The position numbers and the translations under genes were made by a program. Source: Ignavibacteriales bacterium (GTDB taxonomy: Bacteria > Bacteroidota > Ignavibacteria > Ignavibacteriales > Ignavibacteriaceae). Taken from it: a stretch of 64,000 bases of DNA. The notes below the pieces were generated by a model, which saw nothing but the letters and a program-made list of their open reading frames with translations, did not search any database and had not been told where the DNA came from. The stretch is taken from the NCBI GenBank assembly GCA_016714125.1, contig JADJNX010000003.1, forward strand, positions 434,001 to 498,000, written 5' to 3'. Shown piece by piece: positions 39,136 to 48,827 of the stretch (position 1 is its first letter; each line of letters opens with the position of its first letter).

Positions 39136-40592
39136 TTAGTTGGCTTGAAAGAATTTTGCTACTTGTTCGAGCTTCGATTTGTCGGCAAGCAGTATAACCA
39201 GATCATCTTCTTTAAGAGTAGTAGCCCCTGACGGAATTACATACTTCCCTTTTCTTTCTACCAAAACAATCAAGACATCCTTGGGGAGTCCCAGCTCAAC
39301 GATTTTTGTTTTACATGCCGGTGCACCCTCAGCAATGAAAAAGTCAATCAATGTTTTATCATCTCCCTTTCCTGTTTCAATATCCATCAAAACTTTTTAT
39401 TTAACTGTTTTAACTCTGTTACTTTCAGGAATTTTGCGATATATTGTAACGACCAACCCTGCCCAAGCGCGGAGAAACAAACGACAAAAAATACAAGATT
39501 AAATATTTCCTGGGCATTTGGAATATCAGCAGTGAGGGCAAATGTTGCGAGAATGATTGGCACTGCCCCACGCAATCCACCCCAGGTGATAAACAGTTTC
39601 TCTCGCAGATTAAAATTGCTCCTTGACAGACTTACAAAAACTGCAACAGGTCTGGCAAAGAACATCAAAATGAGGGCAAGAAGTACCCCAGTTACAGCTA
39701 CAGTTAATAGTTCAAAAGGATTAATCAATAATCCGAGAGTGAGGAACATGCATATCTGACTTAACCAGGCAAGTCCATCAAAAAATCTAATCACACTGGT
39801 TTTATATTGAAATTCATGGTTATTTGCTACAATTCCCGCAATATAGATCGCAAGAAAACCACTCCCTGCTATCAAAACTGTACCACTATAAATTAACAAC
39901 GCCCCGGCCAATGCAAACACAGGATAAAATCCCGGTGTGATGAAATCCAGTTTGTTCATTATAAATGCCACAGCCCTGCCACCTGCATATCCAGCAAGAG
40001 CACCTATCCCAAACTGAAGAATAAAATATATTATGTAGTCGTAGAATGGTTTTTCGGGTGTTGTAATTATCGCTATCATCATCGTAGTTAGCAGGATCGC
40101 CATTGGATCATTACTTCCACTCTCAACTTCCAAAACGGGCTGAATGTCACCTGAAAGATTTAAATCCCTCGCTCTTAGAACAGATAAAACAGCAGCCGCA
40201 TCCGTCGAGGAAATTACTGCTCCAATAAGAAACGCATACTGTAGCGAAAATCCTGCAAAATAATAAAGAAATACTCCCGCAATGGCAGCCGTCAATATAA
40301 CTCCGATAGTGGCAAGTGAGATTGACGACTTGATTCCTCGTTTAACAGAAACAAAACTTGTATCGAGACCACCAGAAAACAGAATAATCACCAGTGTTAT
40401 TGTCCCAATCGCCTGAGCAAGAAATGTGTTAGTGAATTCCAATCCACAGGGTCCATCCGAACCTGCAAGCATCCCAAGAGCAATAAACAACAAAAGAGTT
40501 GGAATACCATAGTTCTTTGTTAACTTGGTGATGAAAATCGAAATGACAACCATCACTGAAAGAATAAATATTTTGTCTTCAATTATTTCCAT
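39136..40592 (-). CDS. K+/H+ (CPA1, CvrA/NhaP2-type) antiporter with C-terminal TrkA-C domain
   Basis: The N-terminal ~400 aa hold 12-13 membrane helices with STDAAAVLSVLRARDL, LEVESGSNDPMAILLT (ion-site Asp) and FITWGGLRGAVPIILA, matching CvrA-type antiporters. The frame ends in NKKF at 39387, and the next frame continues LMDIETGKGDDKTLI as a TrkA-C ligand domain (KVLIVLVERKGKYVIPSG region). One extra T in the TTTT at the junction fuses them. CvrA proteins are always a single chain with this tail, so I report one CDS of about 485 aa rather than two genes overlapping by 4 bases. It exports K+ or Na+ in exchange for protons, with gating by the cytoplasmic domain. Confidence 0.87.
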
Positions 40593-40666
40593 GTAATTCC
40601 AATTAGAAAGTCTTGTTTGTTTATATTTAGTCTTGTACTAATAAATTTTTGTGAACCTATTCAAAG

Positions 40667-42233
40667 ATGAACGACCAGAGATCAACTTCATATCTACATG
40701 ATTCCTACAGGAAAAAGTTACGCTACAACCTTTTTTCTGCAATATCATCAAACCTCCGGAGCAATATCACCATTGCCCTTGGGAATTTAGATATCATTTC
40801 AGAAGGAAATTCAATTCAATACATCGGCGAATCGATTCATGATGTAAAAAACTCTTAAAATAATCTCCAACTCCTTGCTCAACAGATGGATAATCTGGCT
40901 GAGATGAACATCCCTGAATTTGTGAACAAAAATGTTGATTTGATAAAAATCCTTAACATTATTGTTGAAAATCTTAAGTCACTAGCAGCACAAAAAAATA
41001 TAGAGCTCGTCTTTTTATCCGAAGTAAACAAATTTGTGGCTTTTTGTTCCCCATTGATGTTCGACAGACTTTTTGGACATATCATGTCGATCCTTATCCG
41101 TTCTTCAAAACCTTCAACTTCAGTGACGCTACTCGTAAGCGAACTTACAAAAGATAATCTTGATCTCAAAATTCTTTTCACACCAAATTTTGATGTTAGT
41201 CCCATTCATGAAAATTTGGATCAGTATAATCTTCTAGTCTCCCAACCGGGTAATATCATTGACTCAATTATCGTTGACACAATATCTGAAACATACGGTT
41301 ATTCTTCCTCGGTTGCAGTCGACGGTGAACATTTCTCTTATAAGGTTTCGCTCCCGATTAATAGTAATAATCTGCAAGAAGACGATTTTCTTGATGATTT
41401 TAACCTGTGGAGCACTTTTGTAATCGCCGAAAGTTTTGGATTACCCAAAGAATTTGAATCTGATCCAACTCAAAATCCCGCCGATGCAGAGATAATTTTA
41501 ATTATCGAAGATAATCACGAAGTTGGGCGATTTCTTAAAAAAACTTTTGAAAAAGAGTTTAATATTATTGAAGCCTCAAACGGTTTTGAAGGGTTGCGTA
41601 AAGCTGTCTCGTATATCCCCGATCTTATTTTATCAGACATCCACATGCCCGGTGTGAATGGCATCGAACTCACAAAAATAATCAAAATGATGACAAAACT
41701 TCTCACATCCGGTTATTTTACTCACTGCAGATACTTTTGAAGCGAACCGTATTAAAGCCATCGAATCAGGTGCTGACGAAATACTGATCAAGCCTGTCTC
41801 AATGAAAGAATTAAGAGTAAGAGTCAGTTCGTTAATTGAAAACCGGGAAAAATTGCGGAAAAGCCTTGAAACAGGCTTGAATAACAAACTGGCACTTGAA
41901 GATGTTACTGACCGCTTTTTATTGAAATTAAATTCTCTCCTTACCGATAATTATCAGAGGGAGGATTTTAGTGTCGAAAATCTGAGTGACATTATCGGAA
42001 TGAGTCCACGCCAGTTGCAAAGAAAAATTAGAGCAGTAGCAGGTAAATCACCCAATAATTTCATCAGATCTTTCAGACTAATTAAAGCCAAACAGATGAT
42101 TATTTCACAAAAAATGTCGGTAAGTGAAGCTGCTTATAGTTCCGGTTTTAACAACCTTTCATATTTCGCCAAATGTTACAAAGAAGAATTTGGAGAATCT
42201 CCTTCGATGAGTAACGAACCGGAAAATCAATAA
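40667..42233 (+). CDS. Pseudo-histidine-kinase/receiver/AraC-type DNA-binding regulator
   Basis: About 520 aa. An in-frame TAA at 40856-40858 replaces an expected Leu (TCT TAA AAT), and a frameshift near 41688 is repaired by one A. The first ~60 residues align with a HisKA helix, but the H-box reads ISSNLRSNITIALG, so the phospho-acceptor His is Ser and the following Glu is Asn. The next ~170 residues follow HATPase strand order, but N, G1 and G2 boxes are absent (HIMSILIRSS, FTPNFDVSP). A canonical receiver follows (LIIEDNHEV, LILSDIHMPG, LLTADTF, LIKPVS), then an AraC HTH pair (DFSVENLSDIIGMSPRQLQR and SVSEAAYSSGFNNLSYFAKC). The arrangement is the cytoplasmic half of a Bacteroidetes HTCS, without sensor. 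It probably depends on another kinase or on non-phosphorylated signals. It is divergent from the antiporter. Confidence 0.8.
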
Positions 42234-42590
42234 TCTAAACCTCCCCACACACCATTCGGTGTTATCTCTGTCACAATCCATAGAACAGAGGATTGCTTTA
42301 TAAATCATGTCCGAAATCTGTTAAACTTTGACTGAAATTTGTTAATACCAGATGGATGGCATGGTTATTTTTGTATCGAGTTTAATGCAAGTTTTAACAC
42401 CAATTTCTAACAGTTCTTAGTTATAAGTTTAACACCATTTAATAGATTTTAATAGTGCAAAAGATCCCGACGGGCTTCAAAAAAAGCCCGTTTTTTATTT
42501 TAAAGCACTTCAGACTACCTTTGTTAAGTTCCCCCCTCGTTTTTTTTTCTTACCTTTGCGCATGTTTCATTTTATTTTTGGAGATCATTG
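42234..42590 (+). other. 357-base intergenic region with direct repeat
   Basis: No open frame of note. It holds two copies of AGTTT(T)AACACCA(A)TTT at 42390-42406 and 42426-42440, and a strong plus-strand hairpin with T-run at 42471-42496. The hairpin is 240 bases past the regulator stop and about 100 before the aldo-keto reductase, so either the regulator has a long 3' UTR or a short RNA is made here. A Bacteroidetes-like -7 element (TATTTTTG) occurs near 42366 without a well-spaced partner. Confidence 0.5.
42471..42496 (+). terminator. Intrinsic terminator
   Basis: Stem CGGGCTT/AAGCCCG with a 6-base A-rich loop, followed by TTTTTT. It points in the plus direction and separates the AraC-type regulator from the aldo-keto reductase. 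Confidence 0.85.
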
Positions 42591-43471
42591 ATGTCTATTG
42601 AATTACGAGATTTTGGTTTCACAGGTCTTAAGGTTTCTGCTGTCGGGTTTGGTGCTGGAAAATCGGTGGAAAGAACTTAGTGATAAAAAAGTTGACAAGT
42701 TGCTTAATTCCGTTCTTGATCTGGGAATTAACCTGATTGACACCGCAAGAAGTTATGGTGAAGCTGAAAATAGAATTGGCAAATTTCTAAAACACAGACG
42801 AAGTGAATTTATTCTCTCAACAAAAGTTGGATATGATGTTGAAGGTGTTGAAGACTGGACATTTAAATGCATCACCGAAGGAGTTGAAAAAGCCCTCCGA
42901 ATTCTTCAAACAGACTATATCGATATTGTACATCTTCACTCATGTAATAAAGATATTCTTGAAAAAGGGAAGTTATTGAAGCGCTAACAAAATGACTCAG
43001 GAAGGGAAAATCAAAGTGCCCGCTTATTCCGGAGACAACGAGGCTCTTGAATTTGCCGTCCACAGTGGCTCATTTGCCTCAATTCAATCATCCATCAATA
43101 TCTGCGATCAAAAAACAGTTAATACAATTTTGCACCAGGCCAAACAGGGCTACATGGGTGTTATTGCCAAAAGACCTCTCGCTAACTTTGCCTGGCACGA
43201 GGGAGCAAATCTTAATGATCCTGTTGTGGAAGAATATAAACGTCGAATTTATGAAATGAATATTGATTATGGAATGCCCCTCGAAGAGGCAATGATCAGG
43301 TTTAGCACCTATACTTTCGGTGTCGATTCTATTCTCATCGGCTCTACGAGCATTGAGCATCTAAAAGCAAATCTAAAACTTGCCCGAAAAGGAAAGCTGC
43401 CGGATGAACTGATTGACCAAATAAAAAACCGGTTTAATGAATCGGGAAAAGAGTGGGCCAGCCTCACTTAA
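42591..43471 (+). CDS. Aldo/keto reductase
   Basis: About 290 aa in three frames, broken near 42655 and 42970. ATG at 42591 is preceded by GGAG and opens with MSIELRDFGFTGLKVSAVGF. The TIM-barrel catalytic set is present: NLIDTARSYG (Asp and Tyr), FILSTKVGY (Lys) and IDIVHLHSC (His). NADPH-binding elements at the end are IGSTSIEHLKANL. Such enzymes reduce carbonyls with NADPH in the cytoplasm. The substrate is not evident. The porin gene starts about 75 bases downstream of its stop. It follows the terminator at 42471, so it is the first gene of its unit. Confidence 0.87.
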
Positions 43472-43545
43472 TTAATTCTTTTCTTTTTGATTCAATTTTA
43501 TTAGTTTTGAATCAGACTTTTTACTCTTTTATTAACTGGAAGAAA

Positions 43546-44751
43546 ATGAAAAAACTGTTTACATTGTTCGTTGTTTTTACCCTCGCATCCCTTTCAACTT
43601 TTGCGCAATTAAATGTGAAGTTTGAAGGTGAGCTAAGAACAAGACTTGAGATTGATGATCTCGATTTTAACGCAAATACGGGAATGCACAATTACATAAA
43701 CAATCGTGCCCGCCTGAGTGCAATTATCTCGAATAATGACGATCTCGAATTTGTTGTCCGAATTATGGATGCCAGAGTTTTTGGTTCTGAAGCCTCTTTG
43801 CAATCAAATTCAGCAAATCTTGACCTGAATGAAGGCTACCTAAAAATCAAAAAGAATTCCTGGGAATTTATTCTGGGAAGACAACAAGCCAAGTATAACA
43901 ATAACAGATTGATGGGTTTTTCTGACTGGGGAAACGTTCCTATCACATATGACGGTGCCACTGTTAAATATTATGGGAAAGGTTTCTGGTTAAGTGCATT
44001 TGCTTTCAGAATCACCGATAAACAACTCACAGGTGACAGTCTCGATCAAAATTTATTTGGAATTTTCTCTGAATTTAAGTTTATGGAGAACTTCAAATTT
44101 AATCCTTATGTGATGTTTGATAGAAAAGTACCTGTTGAAAACCTCGCCCGTTTAACTCTTGGTTTTAACGCAACTGGATATTTTGGTCAACTGATTCACG
44201 ATATCGATTTTGCTTATCAAACAGGAAACATCACTTCGGGTAAAAATCTTGATATAGCAGCTGTCATGGCAGCAATAAATCTTGAGTTTGATTTTAAGAT
44301 GGCTTCCAAAGCAACTCTTGGTGCAGGTTTTGCTTATTACTCAGGCGATAAGGATGCTGCTGACAATAAATATGAAGTTTTTGACAATACTTACGCGACC
44401 AAACATGCATATTTTGGCGATATGGATTATTTTAAAGCTGTGCCTGCTTCTACCTATAATCTTGGTATTACTGATATGTATGCTTACTACAAGATGGCAC
44501 TGGCTCCCTGGCTCGCAGCTAAAGTAACAGGTCACCTCTTTAACTCGGTCACCGCTTACAAACTTGTATCAGGTACCGAAAGTAATGCATTTGGAACAGA
44601 GATTGACCTCGGTTTCATGGCAAAATATAATGAATACCTGAATTTTAATTTTGGTGCTGCCACTTTCTTACCCGGTGATATCTTCAAAGAGAAAAAAGGT
44701 CAGGATAATTCTTATTGGTTTTATGCAGGATTTCACCTGAATTTTAAATAA
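43546..44751 (+). CDS. Outer-membrane porin-like beta-barrel (alginate-export/DUF1302-like)
   Basis: About 401 aa. The start is the ATG at 43546, preceded by GGAAG; the open frame upstream is not coding. The signal peptide MKKLFTLFVVFTLASLSTFA is followed by LNVKFEGELRTRLEIDDLDF and by alternating amphipathic strands through to a terminal YAGFHLNFK, with the final aromatic/Lys typical of barrels. The pattern ELRTRLE, then IMDARVFG, EGYLKIKK and LGRQQAKY, matches alginate-export-like barrels that carry small solutes or oligosaccharides across the outer membrane. No substrate can be assigned. It is intact and closed by a strong terminator 14 bases after the stop. Confidence 0.8.
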   Translation: MKKLFTLFVVFTLASLSTFAQLNVKFEGELRTRLEIDDLDFNANTGMHNYINNRARLSAIISNNDDLEFVVRIMDARVFGSEASLQSNSANLDLNEGYLKIKKNSWEFILGRQQAKYNNNRLMGFSDWGNVPITYDGATVKYYGKGFWLSAFAFRITDKQLTGDSLDQNLFGIFSEFKFMENFKFNPYVMFDRKVPVENLARLTLGFNATGYFGQLIHDIDFAYQTGNITSGKNLDIAAVMAAINLEFDFKMASKATLGAGFAYYSGDKDAADNKYEVFDNTYATKHAYFGDMDYFKAVPASTYNLGITDMYAYYKMALAPWLAAKVTGHLFNSVTAYKLVSGTESNAFGTEIDLGFMAKYNEYLNFNFGAATFLPGDIFKEKKGQDNSYWFYAGFHLNFK

Positions 44752-44764
44752 TTTCCAGCTTTTT

Positions 44765-44793
44765 AGGCTGCCCGAACAGGGCAGCCTTTTTTT
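44765..44793 (+). terminator. Intrinsic terminator of the porin gene
   Basis: Perfect 9-base stem AGGCTGCCC/GGGCAGCCT with loop GAACA, followed by a seven-T run. Confidence 0.9.
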
Positions 44794-44840
44794 ATCTCCT
44801 CCTGCTTCTTATTTTTCCCTTCAACTAATTTAAGATTTAC

Positions 44841-45929
44841 TTGACAGAATTTTATTCAGCCGTTTTCATCGGATTTCTTTTTGCTTATCTATTCTTCGTT
44901 TTTGGAATAATTCGGGCTCCGAAGAATCTAAAAAAAAGAAGTAATAATGGAGAAGCAGGCTACTTTTCTATTGTGGTTGCGGCAAGGAACGAAGAAAATA
45001 ATATCACAAGTCTGCTTGAGTCGTTTATATTGATCAAGTTTCCTACATCAAATTATGAAATAATCATTTGTGATGATCACTCCACAGATGCCACGGCTAG
45101 TATTGTAAAATCTTACCAGGAACGAATCCCTAACCTCCAACTTGTTTCCCCGTCCACGGACTCACCAAGAGGAAAACGAGCTGCACTTCAAGCCGGAATT
45201 ACAATCGCTAAACACGATCGTGTCATTATAACCGATGATGATTGTGTTACACAAGCAGGTTGGTTAAGTGAGCTGGATAAATGTTTTACTTCAGACACCC
45301 AGTTTCTGATAGCACATGCTCCTTTGATCAAAAATAGTGGTTTTGTTAACTCTATTTCATGTTTCGAAAACATGCGTTCGTTCATGCTGATAACTTCATC
45401 ATTTGGTTGGGGTCATCCCGTGTCCGCTACTGCCAGAAATATGGGATTCAGGAAGGATATCTTTCATGCTGAGGGAGGTTACACCCCAACTGCCGGTTCC
45501 CTTGGAGGTGATGATGATTTACTGCTAAAAAACTTTCTGGACAAAGGTTATACTATTAACCTCGCAACTTCCCCCGAATCTGCTGTATTTTCTCATACAA
45601 GTAATGGATTTAGACAATATTTCCGCCAAAAGGCTCGTCATACCGCAGCTTCAAAATTTTATTCCAAACAATCAAAATGGATTCTGGTTCTTTGGCATCT
45701 TCCAAACCTCTATGCTCAGTCTTCAATCTTGTTTCTCCCCTTTTTCCCGGAAGTCAGTTTTACTTTTTTTATTAAAATTCTTTTTGATCTCATACTGGTG
45801 TTATCCCTCCAAAAAAAGTATAATTACAATTTTAATCCTTTTCAGGTCGTGTTCTTCCAAATTTTCTATGAGATTTTCTTAATTATTAATTATTTTACAT
45901 CTCGTTTTACGAAATTTAATTGGAAATAA
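44841..45929 (+). CDS. Membrane-associated GT2 glycosyltransferase
   Basis: 362 aa, intact. The start appears to be TTG at 44841 and no good ATG lies nearby. An N-terminal helix (about 5-25) precedes a GT-A domain with FSIVVAARNEENNITSLLES, IIICDDHSTDATASI, VIITDDDCVTQAGWL (DxD) and SLGGDDDLLLKNFLDKGY (acceptor-site ED-like). A QYFRQKARH segment stands in the QxxRW position but lacks Trp, and two C-terminal helices follow. It probably adds single sugars to a lipid or surface glycan rather than polymerising. It lies 22 bases upstream of nupC, though a functional link to nucleoside uptake is not evident. Confidence 0.82.
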   Translation: MTEFYSAVFIGFLFAYLFFVFGIIRAPKNLKKRSNNGEAGYFSIVVAARNEENNITSLLESFILIKFPTSNYEIIICDDHSTDATASIVKSYQERIPNLQLVSPSTDSPRGKRAALQAGITIAKHDRVIITDDDCVTQAGWLSELDKCFTSDTQFLIAHAPLIKNSGFVNSISCFENMRSFMLITSSFGWGHPVSATARNMGFRKDIFHAEGGYTPTAGSLGGDDDLLLKNFLDKGYTINLATSPESAVFSHTSNGFRQYFRQKARHTAASKFYSKQSKWILVLWHLPNLYAQSSILFLPFFPEVSFTFFIKILFDLILVLSLQKKYNYNFNPFQVVFFQIFYEIFLIINYFTSRFTKFNWK

Positions 45930-45951
45930 TTTTATTATTTAGGTAGTACAT

Positions 45952-47302
45952 ATGGATATTGTCTCTGTTGTTCGTGGAATTATTGGTGTTGTCGTTTTAT
46001 TGGGGATTGCTTTCCTGTTATCAAACAACAAACGAAATATAAATTGGAAACTGGTCATTGGCGGTCTCTCGATTCAGTTGGTTTTAGCTTTTTTCCTGAT
46101 AAAAGGTGAGACCATGTCTGAGTATTTTAGTCCTTTTGGCTGGGTTAAAGATCTTTCGCATGGGTCGGTTCCTTTTTTGTTGTTCTCTCCAATACTCGGA
46201 GCAGGGTGCATCATTTGTTTTTGGAAATCTTGCAATCAGTCCCGGAAAAGAGGGCAGCCTTGGATTCTTTTTTGCATTTCAGGTGCTTCCTACAATAATT
46301 TTCTTCGCAGCATTGATGTCGATTCTTTATTACCTTGGGATAATGCAGAAGGTGGTTCAGGCAATGGCATGGGTAATGGCAAAAATAATGGGAACCAGTG
46401 GCGCCGAGTCTCTTTCCTGCACTGCCAACATTTTTGTTGGTCAAACGGAAGCCCCTCTCATTATCAAACCATATCTCGAGAAGATGACTAAAAGTGAGAT
46501 GTTGACGGTTATGACCGGAGGGATGGCAACAATTGCCGGCGGAGTGATGGCTGCCTACATTCAGATGCTTGGGCAATCTTATGCCGCAGCAAAAGGAGTT
46601 TCCATTGAGGTCGGACAGCAACTCTTTGCCACCCAACTTCTTAGTGCTTCAGTTCTGGCAGCTCCCGCTGCTTTGCTTATCTCAAAAATTATCTTCCCTG
46701 AAGATGGAGTACCTGCAACACGGGGCACTGTAAAAATGAGTGTGGAAAAAAATGGTTCAAACGTGATCGAGGCTGCATCTAATGGTGCAATTGATGGGTT
46801 ACACTTGGCATTAAATGTTGGTGGAATGCTTATTGCCTTCATCTGTTTAATTGCAGTTATGAATGGTATTTTTACCTGGGCAGGTGAAATCACCGGTCTT
46901 AATGCTGTGTTGATGGAACAATATGGCAAGCCACTTAATTTCCAGTTGTTGATTGGATTTATTTTGCAACCTGTCGCTTTTGCAATTGGAATTCCATTTG
47001 AAGATGCCCTTAATTTTGGCAGTCTGCTTGGAACAAAGACTGTCTTAAATGAATTTGTTGCCTACCTCGATCTTGCAAAAATGATCGAATTAAAAGAAAT
47101 TATTAATCCTAAAGTAATCTTTATGTCGTCTTATGCTTTATGTGGATTTGCCAATTTTTCATCGATCGCAATTCAGGTTGGTGGGATTGGTGCACTTGCT
47201 CCAAGTAGAAAAGCAGATCTTGCTCAGCTTGGAATAAAGGCTGTTATTGGTGGAACACTTTCAACTTTACTTTCAGCTACTTTTGCAGGAATGTTTTTCT
47301 AA
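45952..47302 (+). CDS. nupC: Concentrative nucleoside transporter (NupC family)
   Basis: About 450 aa with one frameshift near 46205; GAG inserted or shifted there joins SPILGAG to ASFVFGNLAISPG. CNT-family signatures follow: TANIFVGQTEAPLIIKPYLE, MTGGMATIAGGVMAAYI, and IPFEDALNFGSLLGTKTVLN with YALCGFANFSSIAIQVGG. The protein uses an ion gradient to import nucleosides across the inner membrane. The next gene, purine nucleoside phosphorylase, starts 1 base after the stop, giving a nucleoside salvage pair: uptake followed by phosphorolysis. Confidence 0.92.
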
Positions 47303-47303
47303 G

Positions 47304-48125
47304 ATGTTTGACTTCGATTTTTATTACAAAGACCTGATTGATATTCTTAGAAAGGATATCAAAGATGATATTAAACTTGCGATTGTTCTCGGTTCGGGAC
47401 TGGGAAAATTTCCGGAAACTATCAATATCATAAAAACCTATGACGGAGATACTCTCCCCAATTATCCCAAATCAACCGTTGAAGGTCACTCGGGAAAATT
47501 AATACTTGGCGAAATTAACCGGAAAAAATGTCTTGTTTTTCAAGGCAGATTTCATTTTTATGAGGGATATAAACTCTATGAGACCATTATCCCCTCTATA
47601 ATAACAAAAAGTCTTGGTATCCCCTATCTCCTCCTTACAAATGCGGCTGGTGGAGTAAATCTTTCATTTGAACCGGGTGACTTGATGTTATGCACTTCCT
47701 TTATCGGAATAAATATCAAAAATGAAATTGATGAAGTGATGAGGGTGGCAACTCCGGAGGAAAGAAACACCTTTCTTAAAACCCCGGATCCCGATTTTAA
47801 CGATATCATTATCTGGTCGGCATTGGAGGAAAAAGTGCACCTGAAAGAGGGTGTTTACTGGTATAATAAAGGACCAACTTACGAAACCCCTGCTGAGATT
47901 AGAATGATTGATAAGTTTGGCGCAAGTGCGGTTGGTATGTCAACTGTTGCCGAAGCTTATTGGGCATCTGCAAATGGGGTTAAGGTGAGTTGTATTTCGT
48001 GCATCACAAATTATGCCGCAGGGCTCTCACCTCATAAACTTAGCCATGAAGATGTTACAATTGCTGCAAAGCTGGTTGAAAACAAGTTTAATCGACTTGT
48101 GAGAAGAATAGTTGATTATTTTTAG
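47304..48125 (+). CDS. punA: Purine nucleoside phosphorylase (trimeric PNP-I type)
   Basis: 273 aa. The ATG at 47304 follows the nupC TAA after one base; the longer open frame is inside nupC. Signatures: AIVLGSGLGKFPET, TVEGHSGKLILG, CLVFQGRFHFYEGY (phosphate and ribose sites), YLLLTNAAGGVNLSFEPGD, GPTYETPAEIRM and SCITNYAAGLS. Glu in GPTYETPAE and Asn in CITNYAAG are the purine-binding residues. It cleaves purine nucleosides with phosphate in the cytoplasm. Its stop overlaps the convergent rsmE stop by 3 bases, and its terminator lies inside the rsmE 3' end. Confidence 0.95.
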   Translation: MFDFDFYYKDLIDILRKDIKDDIKLAIVLGSGLGKFPETINIIKTYDGDTLPNYPKSTVEGHSGKLILGEINRKKCLVFQGRFHFYEGYKLYETIIPSIITKSLGIPYLLLTNAAGGVNLSFEPGDLMLCTSFIGINIKNEIDEVMRVATPEERNTFLKTPDPDFNDIIIWSALEEKVHLKEGVYWYNKGPTYETPAEIRMIDKFGASAVGMSTVAEAYWASANGVKVSCISCITNYAAGLSPHKLSHEDVTIAAKLVENKFNRLVRRIVDYF

Positions 48126-48822
48126 ATTTGTGAACTGACAAGAATTGAAGAATACAAAATAGCCGTCTCACTCTTGAGACGGTTTTTTGTTAATCTATAG
48201 AGATTTTCATTTCTGAAAAGACCAAGTTCCCTTTTGCTTAAACCACCCTCAGGACCACAAACAAGTATCTGTTCTCTTTCCGGTTTAGGATTAAAAGAAG
48301 TAAATTGTACTTCGGCTTCAAGATCAAAACCAATTACCTCAGCCCCTCTGTTAAAAATCTCTTTAAAGCTTTTGGTGATGATCAGTTCAGGAGAGAATGG
48401 TGTAAATGACTGTTTTGATGCGGCTCTAATTACTTTATCATATCTTTCAAGTTTAAATCCTTTCCCCACACAATAATCGGATTCAAAAAAAGAAATCGCG
48501 AGAAGCCAATTTCAGTCAATTTTTCAAGAAGAAATTCCAACTTGTCATTTCCCTTCAGTCTGGGAATGGCGATAATAAAGTTTTTCAATCGGTTGGGAAT
48601 GAGGTGTTCATCAATTTTCTCAACTAAAATCTTTTCTCGACTGACATCAATGATAATAACTTTGTGAATTTTACCATCCCCATCTGTAACATAAATGGTA
48701 TCACCCTTTTGGTGGCGCATCACCTTAGTTATATGAACAACATCATCATCAGATAAAAACCAGGTGCCGTTTTCGTTATCTAGACGGCACCAAAAAAGTT
48801 CTTCCCCGGCAAAATTTTTCAT
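48122..48822 (-). CDS. rsmE: 16S rRNA m3U1498 methyltransferase
   Basis: About 233 aa in two frames; adding one G to the run near 48472 joins FLNPIIVWG to KGFKLERYDKVI. The N-terminal PUA-like domain (DDDVVHITKVMRHQKGDTIY) is followed by the SPOUT methyltransferase domain. That domain has AIPRLKGNDKLEFLLEKLTE, AASKQSFTPF, the SAM-binding knot ILVCGPEGGLSKREL, and YRLTKNRLKSETAILYS. RsmE methylates N3 of U1498 in the small ribosomal subunit. The small barrel protein gene ends 5 bases upstream. The last ~20 codons share their DNA with the terminator of the convergent punA. Confidence 0.93.
48163..48188 (+). terminator. punA terminator embedded in the rsmE coding end
   Basis: Perfect 8-base stem CCGTCTCA/TGAGACGG, loop CTCT, then TTTTTT in the plus direction, 38 bases past the punA stop. 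The same bases encode the conserved RLKSETA segment of RsmE on the other strand. Confidence 0.8.
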
Positions 48823-48827
48823 TTCAC

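Noticed and set aside
39136..39390. Separate small TrkA-C protein overlapping the antiporter by 4 bases
   Set aside because: CvrA-type antiporters carry this domain in the same chain and one added T at the junction fuses the frames, in line with errors elsewhere.
42361..42368. Bacteroidetes-type promoter TATTTTTG
   Set aside because: The nearest upstream TTTG is 24 bases away, longer than the usual spacing; not called as a promoter.
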